Source: Pteria penguin (taxonomy: Eukaryota > Mollusca > Bivalvia > Pterioida > Pteriidae). Taken from it: DNA of 64,000 nucleotides. This document shows positions 1 to 12,799 of the stretch, piece after piece. The translations under genes were made by a program, and so were the position numbers. The notes below the pieces were generated by a model. That model searched no databases and was not told the DNA's origin. It was given only the letters and a program-made list of their open reading frames with translations. The stretch spans positions 29,760,841 to 29,824,840 of the forward strand of contig CM068583.1 of NCBI GenBank assembly GCA_035048485.1, given 5' to 3'. The first letter of the stretch is position 1, and the number at the start of each line of letters is the position of its first letter.

Positions 1-110
1 AGGTTAACATTTTTGAAAGAGAAATCTGAAATTGTACTAGATCCCTATATCGACCATAGTACTTCCTCAGTGATAATTTGAAACGTTCCTCAATATGAAA
101 AAATATAAAT
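1..110 (-). pseudogene. 3' end fragment of RT-B retroelement (reverse transcriptase tail)
   Basis: The reverse strand of about 13-85 translates to a short stretch around SLRKYYGRYRDLV. The same region in the larger RT-B relic near 29100-29160 reads SLRKFYGRYETY, and the DNA around the shared 'acttcctcagtga' is nearly identical. This is the region after the catalytic domain of the RT. The fragment is cut by the window edge and carries no complete gene. Confidence 0.55.
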
Positions 111-1035
111 GTCAGTGTCAGTAAACCCCTGGTTGTGTACTTGTGAAGTCGTGCAAGTAGGCTCAGTGTGTATCGTCCTGTATGGTTGCCAAGACCGAGC
201 TTGTGAATGTCGGAGTATCTGTGTGAACTCCATGTCTACGTGAAGACGTCTGTCCGTTCCAATTTCCTGTGTGGAATATCGCTGTGTAAGAAATATGTTG
301 CGTGGAACATGTATGGCGTGAGGGTGAGTGTTTATGCATGTTTATTGTTTTAGTTTATTGTCGTTTATTTATAATGTTCAAGCTGCATTTAATTAATTCA
401 TGTTACAGTTCATAATTATTATATTAATACTGTGCTATTGGCATTTATATTCACGAGGTACATACCAGAGGTCGGTATTGTGAGTCCGAGTCTTTTTAAA
501 CACTCGTATTGTACTTGTAGGTGACCATTGTACACTTATGTGAAGAGCTGATGGCTGTGAAGCTGTATTATTATTTTATTTGTCGTCGACGTCGTCTTTG
601 TGAATATACAACTGTATCTTTGGAACAAAAAGACTAGGACGCAGAGTCAGTCAAAATTCGTAAACTGAAATGTCACCAGTAAACTATGGAAACCTGTCAT
701 CGCTACTTAGTGTACTACTGTTGAAGGTATCCTTTAAATCCAGAACCTCGTGATTAATTCATTAGTTAACTTCGTATATTTACTGCAGAAACTTTCATAA
801 TATTTGGTTACAGTATACATTTGTTTATTCTTTAATAATATTTTTATATAAGTCAGTGTAAGTTTGTTTGTATGTGATTGGAGTGACTTAGTGTGATTTT
901 TGGGTGCGCGCGCAGTTTTGTAATTTACTATATGAATATGTTGTTCTTTTCTTTGTTGTAAATAAATTTCATATTTCATTTGATTTTATTTAATGTTCAG
1001 ATTATTTTGAATTGGACCGACTTCTATTCACACGT
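111..1035. other. No gene recognised
   Basis: AT-rich DNA without a convincing open frame, splice pattern or RNA gene. The short open frame at 734-979 (-) has low-complexity, lysine/tyrosine/threonine-rich composition and no recognised motif. Confidence 0.4.
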
Positions 1036-1039
1036 TTCA

Positions 1040-1190
1040 ATCGCAATTAACATTGTGGCAAAATGTCTAAAACGAGAAAAAGCAGCAGGTTTAGATACGA
1101 TGTCCCCTGAAATATTCGATGGCTGTTGTAACATTTTAGCGCGTAACATATTGTCAATATGGTTTCCAGAAAAAAGCAACTGTATTGAAT
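1040..1190 (+). pseudogene. Possible relic of a non-LTR (LINE) reverse transcriptase
   Basis: The + strand encodes a stretch with KREKAAGLDTMSPEIF followed by CCNILARNIL. The pattern K-x-x-K-A-A-G-x-D-x-x-x-P-E is the conserved start of many LINE-type RT domains (the usual form is 'KAAGLDGISPELL'). Only about 45 residues are recognisable, and no catalytic YxDD or endonuclease lies nearby, so this would be a dead fragment. The match rests on one motif, so chance resemblance remains possible. Confidence 0.4.
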
Positions 1191-1424
1191 TAATGGTTTT
1201 TTCTTTAAATGTCTAATTCGCCAAAACGTAGAATTTGTACCCCGCATTTGCAGACTTTGAAGAAAACAAAACAATATTTGATTATGTAGAGATAGAACAG
1301 CTTTTTTGGCAAAAGTATTGAAATCCAAAATTTAACTCTAAATGTGTCACTAGGTTAAGAGTTATCAACAACAATGTCAAATTATATATTCTATCTTAAA
1401 ATAATAAGTCTGAATTCATCCGAA

Positions 1425-1965
1425 AAGAAAACAGAAGACATCTGACAAAGCTGTTTGACACAAATTATCAAACACATGCACACTAAACATGATAATGGTA
1501 AAATATACAAGAAAAAACGACAATACAACAATATAAGATTGTGCTGCGGCTACGATACCGACTTGGGACGGTCAATTAAAGTAACAAACGTCACGCAATT
1601 GGTTTGGTTAACCGGTTTACGCAAAAGCAGCAGAATAAAAAGATATACAGTTAAAAATTTATAAATAATCCTCCATATAAAGAACAAGGATCGACAGGTT
1701 TCTCAAGACGACAGGTCATAAAATATCTACACCAAACGTAAAAATAAGTAAACCATGCTCAGCCAGTCTGTAAGCGAGCTCAGATCCTTGATCTATATGA
1801 GTCCCGACTGAAGGGACGAGACTAAGGACCTTGTCTCCTCTGAAAGTTTTGGACAGGGCCCGTCATAGAATTCCCATCTCCCTACTAGTTAGCGTGCAAC
1901 GCTCCAGTACAATACCAATACAAGACCAATGGTCTTAATGATAACTACTATTACGAAAACATTTG
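1425..1965 (-). repeat. RT-A element 3' end, first of two direct copies
   Basis: This segment repeats, with drift, the next ~500 bp (2100-2620). Shared landmarks in the same order are the block around 'taccgactt(a/g)ggacggtca', then 'cagccagtct/ctgccagtct', 'tgtctcctctgaaag', 'cccgtcata' and 'agcgtgcaacg'. In the second copy these run directly into the RT-A coding relic, so both are its 3' part. Two direct copies fit the tandem pseudo-LTR arrangement known for Penelope-like elements, or two independent insertions. The left part (1430-1620) also matches the solo copy at 21055-21290. Confidence 0.6.
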
Positions 1966-2034
1966 TATTGTAAAACCTCAGGTATTGTGAGTAATATAAA
2001 TAAAAAGTATGTTATTTTTTAAAAGAAAAAAGAG

Positions 2035-2530
2035 GAGTTACCGGCTCAGTTATGTGGTAGAAGTCACCATGGAGCTATACAATACATGAATATAAATAAT
2101 ATAATAGAACATTTAACACATTACAAAAATATTTGATTGTAGTGCAATTACGATACCGACTTAGGACGGTCATTTAATTTGACAAAAGCCAAACAAATGG
2201 TGTGGTTAACCGGTTTACGGGCCCACCTTCCCACTCACCGTAACAGCAGAACAATCAAAAGAGGTACATTTAAAAATTTATAAATAATCCTCCATGTAAA
2301 GAACAAGGGTCAACAGGTATCGCATATTGAGAGGTCATAAAAATATAAACAGGTAAGGTATTGTAAAACACATCATGGTATAAAAATGTATGCGACATCA
2401 ACATGATAAACCGTGCTCTGCCAGTCTGAAAGCGAGCTAAGACCCTAGATCTGTAGGAGTCCCAACTAACAGTCAGAGGGGACGAGGTTCAGGACCATGT
2501 CTCCTCTGAAAGAGGTTTGGACAAGGCCCG
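2035..2530 (-). repeat. RT-A element 3' untranslated end (second copy)
   Basis: Downstream, in element sense, of the RT-A coding relic. It holds the core 'accgacttaggacggtca' at 2155-2173, the block 'gaagtcaccatggagctata' near 2065, and an end near 2035 beside 'ggagttaccggctcagtt'. The same end in opposite orientation lies at 36436-36600 and, more diverged, at 6360-6530. A GTCCC/GGGAC stem at about 2459-2483 followed by GACGA resembles a degraded hammerhead core (see findings). Confidence 0.6.
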
Positions 2531-4960
2531 TCATATAGTCCCCACCGCCCTGTAAGTCAGCGTGCAACGTTCAAGTAAAAGTCTGCATAAGGCTGTAGAG
2601 GGGCCAAATACAAGACCTATAGTCTTTTTGATGATCTCAATATCATATTGTCTATTTAGGAGACGTTTGACTATTTTATTACATGATAAAATAACGTTAT
2701 CGGAGCCTTTTACTTTCCTTAGTTTATATACGAGATCACCGTAAAAATTAGGATGGGAAATTCCATTGGATACATACTGTTGAAAAGAAATATTTCCAAA
2801 TTTAGATAGAAGTTCTGAATAAGATCTGAAGAATTTGCCGAATGTTTTTCTTAGCTTGTGATATCTGTAACCCTGAGTTAAAAAGTTAGTAGTAATTTGT
2901 AAATTTCGTTTATGAAAGTCCAAAACATCGGTACAGCCTCTGACAAGTCGAACTAATTGGTATATATAGATACCATATGATGGGAGTCGAGGGACATCGC
3001 CATCCAAATAAGGGATATTTACAGTAGGAAATCCAAAATCCTCACGTTTATCATAAATATTAGTATATATTAGGTTGTTGATAATTTTGATGTTTAAATC
3101 TAAGAAAGGTGTAGATTTATCTCAAGTATTAGCTTTATTCAATGTGAGCTCTGGTGGATATATTTCTGATATAAATTGTTCGAAATCAGGGTTATCGATA
3201 ACCAAAATGTCATCCAGATATCTGCAAGTATTATTAAATTTGTCAATGAGGTCAAACGTTTTGATTTTTGAATAGAAACCATAAAATCCCTCTCATAACA
3301 ATAAAGAAATAAATCTGCTATCAGAGGCGCGCAGTTAGTGCCCATATGAATCCCAACTATTTGTTGATATATCTTGCCATCAAATTGCACAAAAATATTA
3401 TTCATGAGAAAATCTAGTGCTTTACATAATTCCTTGCAAGTCCAGTATTTATATGAAGTATATTGTTTGTTGGAAAAGAATCCGGAGTTATTGGAAGTAC
3501 ATATGTACGTTTGAGATTCTCTGTGAAAACACCATTGTATAAGAGACAGCAACTTGCTTTTAATCAAATCATGAGGCAGAGATGTATAAAGTGTAGAAAA
3601 ATCAAATGTAGAAATTTGAGTCGCTTTGAAATTTAGCGAAAGAAGTTTGTCTATAACTTCATGAGAATTTTTAATCGACCAAAAGTAATTGATGTTACTA
3701 TTATGAAATGCGACATCACAATATTTGATAATATGATCTTTTATAGCAGTTAGAGCAGATGTAATATGTTTCAATAGTACCGTAGTAGAGCAGTGGCTAG
3801 AATTAGATATGAAACGTGATTTATATGGACTTTTATGTAGTTTTGGGAGCCAATACATGGTTGGTAGATCAGATTTATCAGGTTTAATTTTGAAGTCGGA
3901 CATGGTCATGAGGAGATCGTGCAAGGTGCTTTCTTTTGAGGTAGGGCTTTCAACATATGTATGAGTGGAGTTTAATTCGTTTTTAAGTACTTCAATATAA
4001 TATAGTTTTCAAACAACTATTATGTTATTACCTATTTTATCAGCGGGAACAAAGACATACTAAGCATGTAAGTCAGCTATCTTCTTTTTAATAGAATTTG
4101 TCGTCAATGTATTAGGCTGTTGAAATAAATGCGGATTTTCCGTAAAGTTCTTAATACGGATATCGACAATTCTTAAAATCTCGAATTTCCAATCATTAAG
4201 AGCATGAACATTTACCTGTTTTTTACACCAACTTTTACAATATGTAGTTAAAGCATCTTCTATAACGTCACGGCATTTATTGAAATCTATCCTGGACGGT
4301 AACCTATATTTAGGTCCTTTTCCAAAAAGGGTGCGCAATTTCTTGTCCGAAATACAGTTTAGGTCACCAGTAATAACATGACCTGCCGGTTTATAAACAT
4401 ATTTAGAATTTTCACAAGAACACGACGAAGGAATAGAGTCTGAAACATCAGGGTTAGATGTGACTTTATTATAATTTAAAATAAGATTTCTTATAGGCTT
4501 TTTGTATGGTAACAAATAAGTGGAGGTTCTAAATTCTCAAAATATTGGGGGATTTTAGATGTGACTCTATGATCACGGAAAATATTAGAAATGTTAAGTA
4601 GATCGAAGCCTTTATTAATAAATTTAATTTTGAGAAATTGCTGCTTGGGTGGAAGAGACGGAATACGAGGAAAGAGTTTATTATATGAAAATAAAATAAT
4701 CAAATTGAGTTTATATCAATCAGAATTGCGTAAACTTCGAAGATCAGCTTCGTCCAGGATAGGTTTCAGTTTATTTACCGGAATAGAGGATAGTGCATGC
4801 AAAAGTTCATGACGGCCATTATTTTTTGCGATAAATAGAAGATCGTTTAATGACCTATTTAAACGATTACGTTTTCTGATGTTACGATTACGACGACGAC
4901 CATGTGACCTACGTTTTCTAATAGTTTTATGTCTTAATGTAAAAATATTGATCTTATTCT
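2531..4960 (-). pseudogene. RT-A: broken reverse transcriptase of a Penelope-like-type retroelement
   Basis: Pieces of one long protein follow each other on the minus strand. From the N-terminus they are: an arginine-rich segment (about 4945-4860, with GRRRNRN), a region ending LRSLRNSD then an in-frame TGA near 4717, a cysteine-bearing segment (4060-4515), the RT core (3139-3924) with FDFSTLYTSLP (catalytic Asp, motif A) and MGTNCAPLIADLF (motif B), then RYLDDIL (motif C) in another frame around 3200-3225, and a C-terminal part (2531-3007). The frame changes between pieces and a further TGA lies near 3119, so no intact protein is possible. The motif set resembles Penelope-like RTs. I saw no GIY-YIG endonuclease domain, so the exact class is inferred. 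The element would have copied itself through an RNA intermediate in the germ line. Confidence 0.75.
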
Positions 4961-5059
4961 GACGAGAAGAAATATTACCTTGTCGATATATTTGGTCGTT
5001 GAGACCAAGAGGGTATGGGGTTTGTAGTTGTTTAATCCAGTAAAAAGCAAAAATCTGAA

Positions 5060-6065
5060 AGACAAAAATCCTTTAACTATGAAATTTTAGTATTGTACAG
5101 TCGAAGACATAACCTATCTCGAAGTAACATTATCGAAAAATGGTAACATGACATCTGCAGTTTATGACCAAGCTACTACTACATTATTTTTGTTTTTCTA
5201 AAAATTATTTTCTATATTTATTATAACCACTAGAACGGTGTCACTGATAGTCCCCGAGGGCATCATAAGTCTAGTTTTCAGTGCTTTTGTACTGACGGTC
5301 TAAATTTCAGTGCGTTTGTACTGGCATGAGATATATACTTAAAATTTTCCGTCATGAAATTATACAATAATAATGCGCATCTGGTGCACAAAATTAGAAG
5401 GTATATGTGTTTTATTATTGAAAAGATGAATTTTCTTATATCTAAATGTAATTAAAGTTTCTATAATCAGTCATCTTATTTTTCCTATCGTGGTTTATGA
5501 ACCACATGAGAGCTATTCAATGTTTAAACACCAGATCAATTTTATGGAAATTATCCTTGTTCTAGTCACATGATATAAAACTGTTCGTAGAATTTAGAAA
5601 CAATTGTCAAGAGTTATATGTTATTTTGATTAATCAATTAAGAATTCATATTAAACTAAAAAGTGTTTTGCATAGCACATGTGACTTTTTGGCATATAAC
5701 AATTCCAGTATTATTTTCAAAGGTAAAGCGTGTACAACGTAGTCACTTTTTATAGTGAACATGTCGAAGTTGCACAGATCTTTACTTTATTAACATACAT
5801 CCATGCATGTCCATATAATGTCAAATAACAGAACATGGATTTTCATTACCATTGTCGAGCATCCTGTAACATGTCATGGTAACAAAGTACCAGAAACCCA
5901 TTTTATTCCCCACGTAATGTGATGGAAATTATTTCCACAGAAACATGAATTATAGTTTTAGAATACGGAAAGCCGTGGCGTATATTTCTTGTTCAACGCA
6001 TTAAAATATCAAATATCTAGAAATGCATTGATAAAATCTTTCTTTTGGAATTCTTTTAACATTGA
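5060..6065. other. No gene recognised
   Basis: AT-rich. The start may be the 5' leader of RT-A. A short direct repeat, 'cagtgcttttgtactg' then 'cagtgcgtttgtactg', lies near 5279-5325. No coding signal was seen. Confidence 0.35.
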
Positions 6066-6069
6066 TAAT

Positions 6070-6260
6070 AGCTCGACCTATATTACAGTATCATAGCGAA
6101 TGTGACCGGTCGGTAGTGGAAGCTTACTTCTCCTTTGCACCTGATCCCATCTGGATTTTTCTGGGGTCCGTGAATGCCTTTACTTATCATTTTGTCTATT
6201 TATATATCATTTTACATTACTAAGTATCTTCCTGTTTTACTTTTATGACTTAAACTGATT
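6070..6260 (+). repeat. Solo 3' end of RT-B retroelement
   Basis: The block 'cacctgatcccatctgg ... ggggtccgtgaatgcc' is the counterpart of the reverse strand of 28860-28920 ('gggcacctgatctcactcc'), which lies just downstream of the RT-B coding relic. From memory this block belongs to a repeat common in bivalve genomes. No coding part is attached here, so it is a solitary or 5'-truncated end. Confidence 0.5.
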
Positions 6261-6359
6261 ATCAGTGCGTAGAGGCCAAAAGATACTAAAAACTGCTAGA
6301 ACATCTTCGATATTTATCATGGGGCAAGGAGTACGCTGCAAAATTGACATTTACTGGTT

Positions 6360-6530
6360 AATCACCCAATTGAGTAACTAGCAGTATATCAATTAACCGT
6401 CCTAAGTCGGTTCAACTGCATTACAACTTAATTTTGTTGTGGTGTCTTTCTATGTCTTTACTGTTTGCTTTCTGTCTGTGATGACATTTGTAATACGACT
6501 GAGCCAGGTATCTTTATACTTTCCTTTTCC
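6360..6530 (+). repeat. Solo 3' end of RT-A retroelement
   Basis: Contains 'accgtcctaagtcggt' at about 6398-6413 and, ~95 bp on, 'acgactgagccaggta'. This is the order and spacing seen at 36441-36575 and, reversed, at 2040-2175. The stretch between is diverged, so it is an older copy. Confidence 0.5.
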
Positions 6531-7236
6531 TATTAGATCTAATTATAATTCATTCATTCATCTATTTCTCAAAAAATTATAGCTTGTTTATACAAGACAT
6601 TTACACTGTATTTTTTTAAAAAGTAAAACCTTTCATGATTATCTTACAGGGAGCCCAAACAGTGTTTTAGTTTAGGAAACATTTTATCATAAAAACGGAA
6701 CTGTTGTGAAAAATGTACCGTAGAGCGTTTCAATTGAGAATGTCATGTGATAATGTTTGAAAGTTGTCTGTTAATATATAAAGATATAACAATGACCTGG
6801 TGATTGCTTTCTCAGTTTAAAATTCATTTACAAGTTTGATTATGGAAGATCTTGTAAAGCTATATCTATTTTATATTCTCGTCGTCAAGATATTTAAGTA
6901 GTCCTACTTATGTTCGGTTACGACCATTCTTTCTCTTCTTATATATTTATTGTAGATTTAGTAGATTTATATTGGTAAAAATGCAGCAGCTCACCATCAC
7001 CTCTTCTTTTGTTTTGAGCAATACCTTAAGCTGAGTATAGAAGGTAAGAGTAAGAGTCGTTGCGTTTGTATTGAGGTTATGACCAGTTTCACACATTAGT
7101 TTAATTTCTCATATAACATTAGTCTTAGTGTAAAATTCTTTCTGAATATGTCCTTACCCCTAAAGTCTAAGCGTTGGTCTTAAGGTTCTTGGTGAATTTT
7201 GTACCAGGTATATGCCACCGAACACAAGACGGCAAA

Positions 7237-7293
7237 TGACATTCTTTTACTGATCTTATAAATTAAATTTATGAGATCAGTAAAAGAATGTCA
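7237..7293. repeat. Near-perfect 57-bp palindrome
   Basis: The left arm begins 'tgacattcttttactgatc'; the right arm is its complement, ending 'gatcagtaaaagaatgtca'. The centre is 'ttataaattaaatttatga', itself nearly self-complementary. The DNA or RNA would fold into one long hairpin. There is no associated gene; it may be a tiny foldback element. Confidence 0.75.
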
Positions 7294-7489
7294 ATATACA
7301 TGATTGTGTTCTAGAATACCATCTAACATTTTGATAGGGGGACCTCATGCTGTCCAACAATATCCTTGTATTGTATATCTTACTCAGTAACGATTTCTAT
7401 CCCTGTATGAGAAGGTCGTCTATCAAAACACTTATAAGTGTAGCATGCTCTGGCAAAGCGTAGTTGTGATATTAAAACGTCACTGAAAG

Positions 7490-7620
7490 GCAAAGACGGA
7501 ATATTATTATATTACTACATAGGAAGGGGAAATTAGTGATATTGAAGTTGAAATCTTCTCCTTTGTAATAAAGGGAGAGTTGTAACTGACCGTCTTTCAC
7601 GAAAGACATGAGTAAGTCTC
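7490..7620 (-). pseudogene. Fragment of RT-B reverse transcriptase
   Basis: The reverse strand near 7525-7592 gives QLQLSLYYKGEDFNFNITNF. The RT-B relic at 29300-29360 gives QLNTSLYDKRDDFNFAITNF in the same order. The region lies just after the catalytic core of the RT. The rest of the local open frame (to 7790) is not recognisable. Confidence 0.5.
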
Positions 7621-7799
7621 AGTATGAAGAAGATGTGTTTCTCCCTTTTGGGTTCCTGATATTTAGTTTTGCTAGTTATATTTGTTTGTACCCATTGGGA
7701 TGTCAACAATATGTTGAATTTTTCCCGTAAATAACACGAAAATATAATCAAAGAATAGCGTATAATAGAAGCAGAGATGTAGATAATCATTAATCATAT

Positions 7800-9019
<1,220 letters not shown>

Positions 9020-9296
9020 GCCGGCGTGGCCTAGTGGTATCGCGTCGGACTCCTGATCGGGAGGCCGGGGTTCGAGTCCCGCTCTGGTCATGCCGGTGTT
9101 CTGTCTTTCGGATGAGACAGTAAAAACCGAGTCCCCATGTCGTGGTATGCATGGCACGTTAAAGATCCCTCACTGCTTCGGGTGGGTCCGTTGCAAAGGT
9201 CAAAATTTGTATGCCCTGCATCAGGCAGATGCCGTCACCATATACGTGTAATATTCGTGGTGTGACGTTAAAACAAAAATCCAAATAAATAAAACC
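9020..9296 (+). mobile_element. tRNA-derived SINE, best preserved copy
   Basis: The head looks like a tRNA gene: an A-box 'tggcctagtgg' at about 9027-9037 and a B-box 'ggttcgagtcc' at about 9069-9079, the two internal RNA polymerase III promoter elements. The body carries 'ctttcggatgagacagtaa', 'ggcacgttaaagatccctc' and 'gatgccgtcaccatatac', and ends in 'gtgacgttaaaac' with an A-rich tail. It encodes no protein and would have moved with help from a LINE. Its landmarks recur at 10831, 22461 and 37435. It sits between two (TA)n tracts. Confidence 0.85.
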
Positions 9297-9473
<177 letters not shown>

Positions 9474-9479
9474 TTTGTC

Positions 9480-10825
9480 TTTATTGCGATATATTAAACA
9501 TGTTATTAATTTTTTAACATCAGGTCACCGATTTGAAACAGAAAACCACTCGGTTTTCCTTCTTATTTGTATTTGTCATAAATAGCAGCCATGAATGTGT
9601 ATATTATAATTGCAACGTGGTTTTAACAAGCACGTGCTTTGTCTCATGACGATTTGACTATGCTGCCAATAAACCGATTTATTGCATGATGTTTCTTTCT
9701 GATTAACTGCATATCTGACTCGTCTGCACTTCAGTACCACAACTGTGAGGTATTGAATGACGTAGCCGAGAAAGGAAATGTTAACAATAATGAAATTGAA
9801 TTAATATATCTTACTAACATGTTATTGATTTCGTAAACAGGCCGTTAACAATGTTTTTCTGCATGTGCAAAGTGATTATTTGTCGTCCTATTCAATTATG
9901 ATGGATACGATACATGTATTTAATAAGAGAAATGGCTTCCTGTGTCACGATATTTACCCATTGACTGTTGTTTTCTCACTAAACATCAATGGAAATTAAA
10001 AAATACCCTCATATTGGTCTCATTAGTAAACAACTCTTCGTCATTTGAGGTTGCAGGCTTTATTTAAATCTTGTCCAGATGAACTGCCTTCATAGTTTAC
10101 ACTTAACTTACATCAATACGACTACTTTTTATCAGTATTATTACTCATGAACAATGATAGAACACTTATTCGTGTTGTAGTAATGATGTTAGAATCACTT
10201 CTCGTAAGGTCTACGTCCTATCACCAGTAGTTATCAGGAATATTTCGCTTTTGAATTCTAATCATTTTCATAAATGCGTTGACAGGAGTAAATTATGTTT
10301 TAATATTACACAATGTAATATTCATCACGATCTATAAAATGAATTTGATGCCTTTTATTTACATTGCGATTTGTACTTATCAACTATATGCCAAATCGAC
10401 ACTCTGCTTTTAAAATATTTATTAAGTAATATACAGTTCAATCTATCTAGGATAATGTTGCCGCCGTGTTCCGAACATTTAATCGCTCTTGGAAAAAGAT
10501 ATTACAATCATGTGGAGAAAGCAACGACACACTATCATCTAAGTCCCAGAAGACATATAGAGAGAGTCTCTAAACCTAATCGAAAGGCTAAAAATAAATA
10601 AATTGTTCGTTTGACTTTTATCAACGTACCCCAATTTCCAGTGTAAATGATACTCAAACGCTGTAAAAACTGTATAGACAGCTGGTGCAAGACATGCACT
10701 TATCAATCAAAAGTTTTACAGCGTTTATAACTATTTCTGAAGATGAACTGATGTATTTGTTTTTCAAAATGTTTGTATCTTTTCGATTATATCAAACTTT
10801 TATTGTAACAAGCAGTATACATAAA
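9480..10825. other. No gene recognised
   Basis: Unique-looking AT-rich DNA. The open frame at 10371-10601 (+, 76 codons) has no recognised motif, and no splice context supports it. Confidence 0.35.
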
Positions 10826-10830
10826 AGTGA

Positions 10831-11065
10831 AGCCGGTGTAGCTGAGTGTTCGACTCGTGATTGAAAGGTTCCAAGTTCGACTTTTGCTGTTGGCACACCG
10901 GTGTTCTGTCTTTCGGATGAGATAGCGACAACCGACGTAAAATATCCCTCCCGGCTTCTAATGGGTCTGTTACAAAGGTATAAAATGCTATGCAATGCAT
11001 CTGACAGTTCTCTCCACCATATGCATCAAATAGTTTTGAAGTGATGTTAAACAACAATAAATCTG
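10831..11065 (+). mobile_element. Diverged copy of the tRNA-derived SINE
   Basis: Begins 'gccggtgtagctgagtg' and carries a decayed B-box 'ggttccaagttcga', then 'ctgtctttcggatgagata', 'aaaatatccctcccggctt' and 'tgatgttaaac' before an A-rich end. Order and spacing match the copy at 9020-9296. Confidence 0.8.
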
Positions 11066-11069
11066 AATT

Positions 11070-12640
11070 AAATTACTGACAACTTCTTAAGATTGCTTAG
11101 TGCTAAAAGCGCCAGTTTGTTTAATATTTATTTGTTATTAATATGTATATTTGAACATTCATGAACAACAATAATTGACACTTATGTAGACATTACTAGA
11201 AAGAAACTACAGATGAAAATTCATTCCACAATTACAGCCTTTGTCAGTAACACTTTGTTTCTTCGGTATTTCCCTTATTTTATTATTTGAGTGCAGTATT
11301 GGAGTAAATTTGTGCCATCTGTATGTTATGGGCATTTATGAAGAATGCAACCAGCCATTGACGAAATCTTTACTTCTTCATGGCACTTGGTCGCATCTAT
11401 GATTCTGAGGTACCCATGGGTACTACTATTCGATAAAATATCAGTGTTTACATTCGAATTAATTTTTTAGGAAAATTAAAACACATACATTACATTCCTT
11501 GTATTGTTGTAAGAGGTAACAGGTATGGCACTCACTCTAAGTCTCACCTTAGGAAATGGAATTCATACTCATTATTTACTGCTATTGTAAAATTCTGAAG
11601 TCGTGAATTGTGTAAATATTGCATAACTCTAGATCAATAAATCATATTTAATGATTGTGTACAATAAAATCCTAATGTCAGGTATTGTATGCTCAATCGA
11701 TATGATGATATATTAAATACGATTTACTTCCTCCTTGCATCATGTTCTTTAATGCAGTGACTTTGCTTGGCAAACACTGTTTATTTTTAATCGAATGAAG
11801 TAGCTCTCTCAACAAGAACGGAGCAACCGAAGCGAAACATTGCATGCAGTTCTTAATTGATTAATTCAGCCATGTTATTTGACCTTTATACGTCGGAACC
11901 GTCATTGCTATGTAATCGAATATGTTTGTAACATTCTATAAACGTAGATGAATTAAATGTGACTATGCAGAATTTATAGGGATTTATATTGGGTATTATA
12001 TATTTCAGCATAACGTCATTAGTTTTAACATTTCCATTATTAGTTAAAGAATTCAGAACAGTTACTGTAATTCATGACGTCATAGAATTCACCCAAGTTA
12101 AAATCCTCAATGCCAACACATTTAGATGAACGTCAGTCGTTATTTGTGGACAGTAGAACTTCAATATTTGTGTTAGTCGTCATTTACCAAGTTGGATATA
12201 ATTAGCCTGTTCGTGTTTAACAACAGTATCCATAATAAGAAATTTCTGGTATTGGTAGAGAAACAATATTATCATAAACTCCTGAGAAGAGTATAAAGTC
12301 CATTTAATTTTTAGAAATTAAATACAGAATTCCAGGGAGGAAGCAAAAGATATGTCTTATCATTATGACAGTATCTGACTATGCTCTACTATAAGAAAGA
12401 TGTATGATAACCAGATATTGGGGTTTAGATAGAAATTTGGTTTCCTCGGTATAGACCCCATATATTTTTCTGTGAGCTTGGCGCAGAAAAAAAATCCCAT
12501 ATATTGGAGACGTCTTTAAACTTTATCTGCATCTGATCATATCTACATTGGTGTCTTTGGGACGATTACAAATATTCAAGACGGCGGTAGATATCGCCAA
12601 CGATTATTACGCGGAACGCAGCACGGACCATGTACCACGT
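11070..12640. other. No gene recognised
   Basis: AT-rich. No convincing coding frame, RNA gene or repeat family was recognised. Confidence 0.35.
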
Positions 12641-12649
12641 AGGAATATA

Positions 12650-12795
12650 ACTTGTATTGTGTTTGTCCTCCTTATTTGTCGATTCCCGGATTGTGCCACT
12701 ATGATTAAGAGGTCGGTAACCTCCTGCTTCCATGTCGCGATATAACTGAAATATTGTTTAAAGAGATGTAAAATACCAATCAACCAACCAACCTC
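12650..12795 (+). mobile_element. SINE-like repeat, second family
   Basis: Matches the reverse strand of 46913-47055: both have 'cgattcccgg/ctattcccagg', 'tgccactatg', 'aagaggt..gtaacctc', 'gcttccatgtcgcgatataa', 'ctgaaatattgtt' and a tail 'accaatcaaccaacc'. The element encodes nothing. A B-box-like stretch near its head suggests a pol III-derived SINE, but this is less clear than for the 9020 family. Confidence 0.65.
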
Positions 12796-12799
12796 CTTG

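Noticed and set aside
9020..9095. A functional tRNA gene
   Set aside because: The A- and B-boxes are present but the fold is not a clean cloverleaf, and the sequence continues into a SINE body seen elsewhere in the window.
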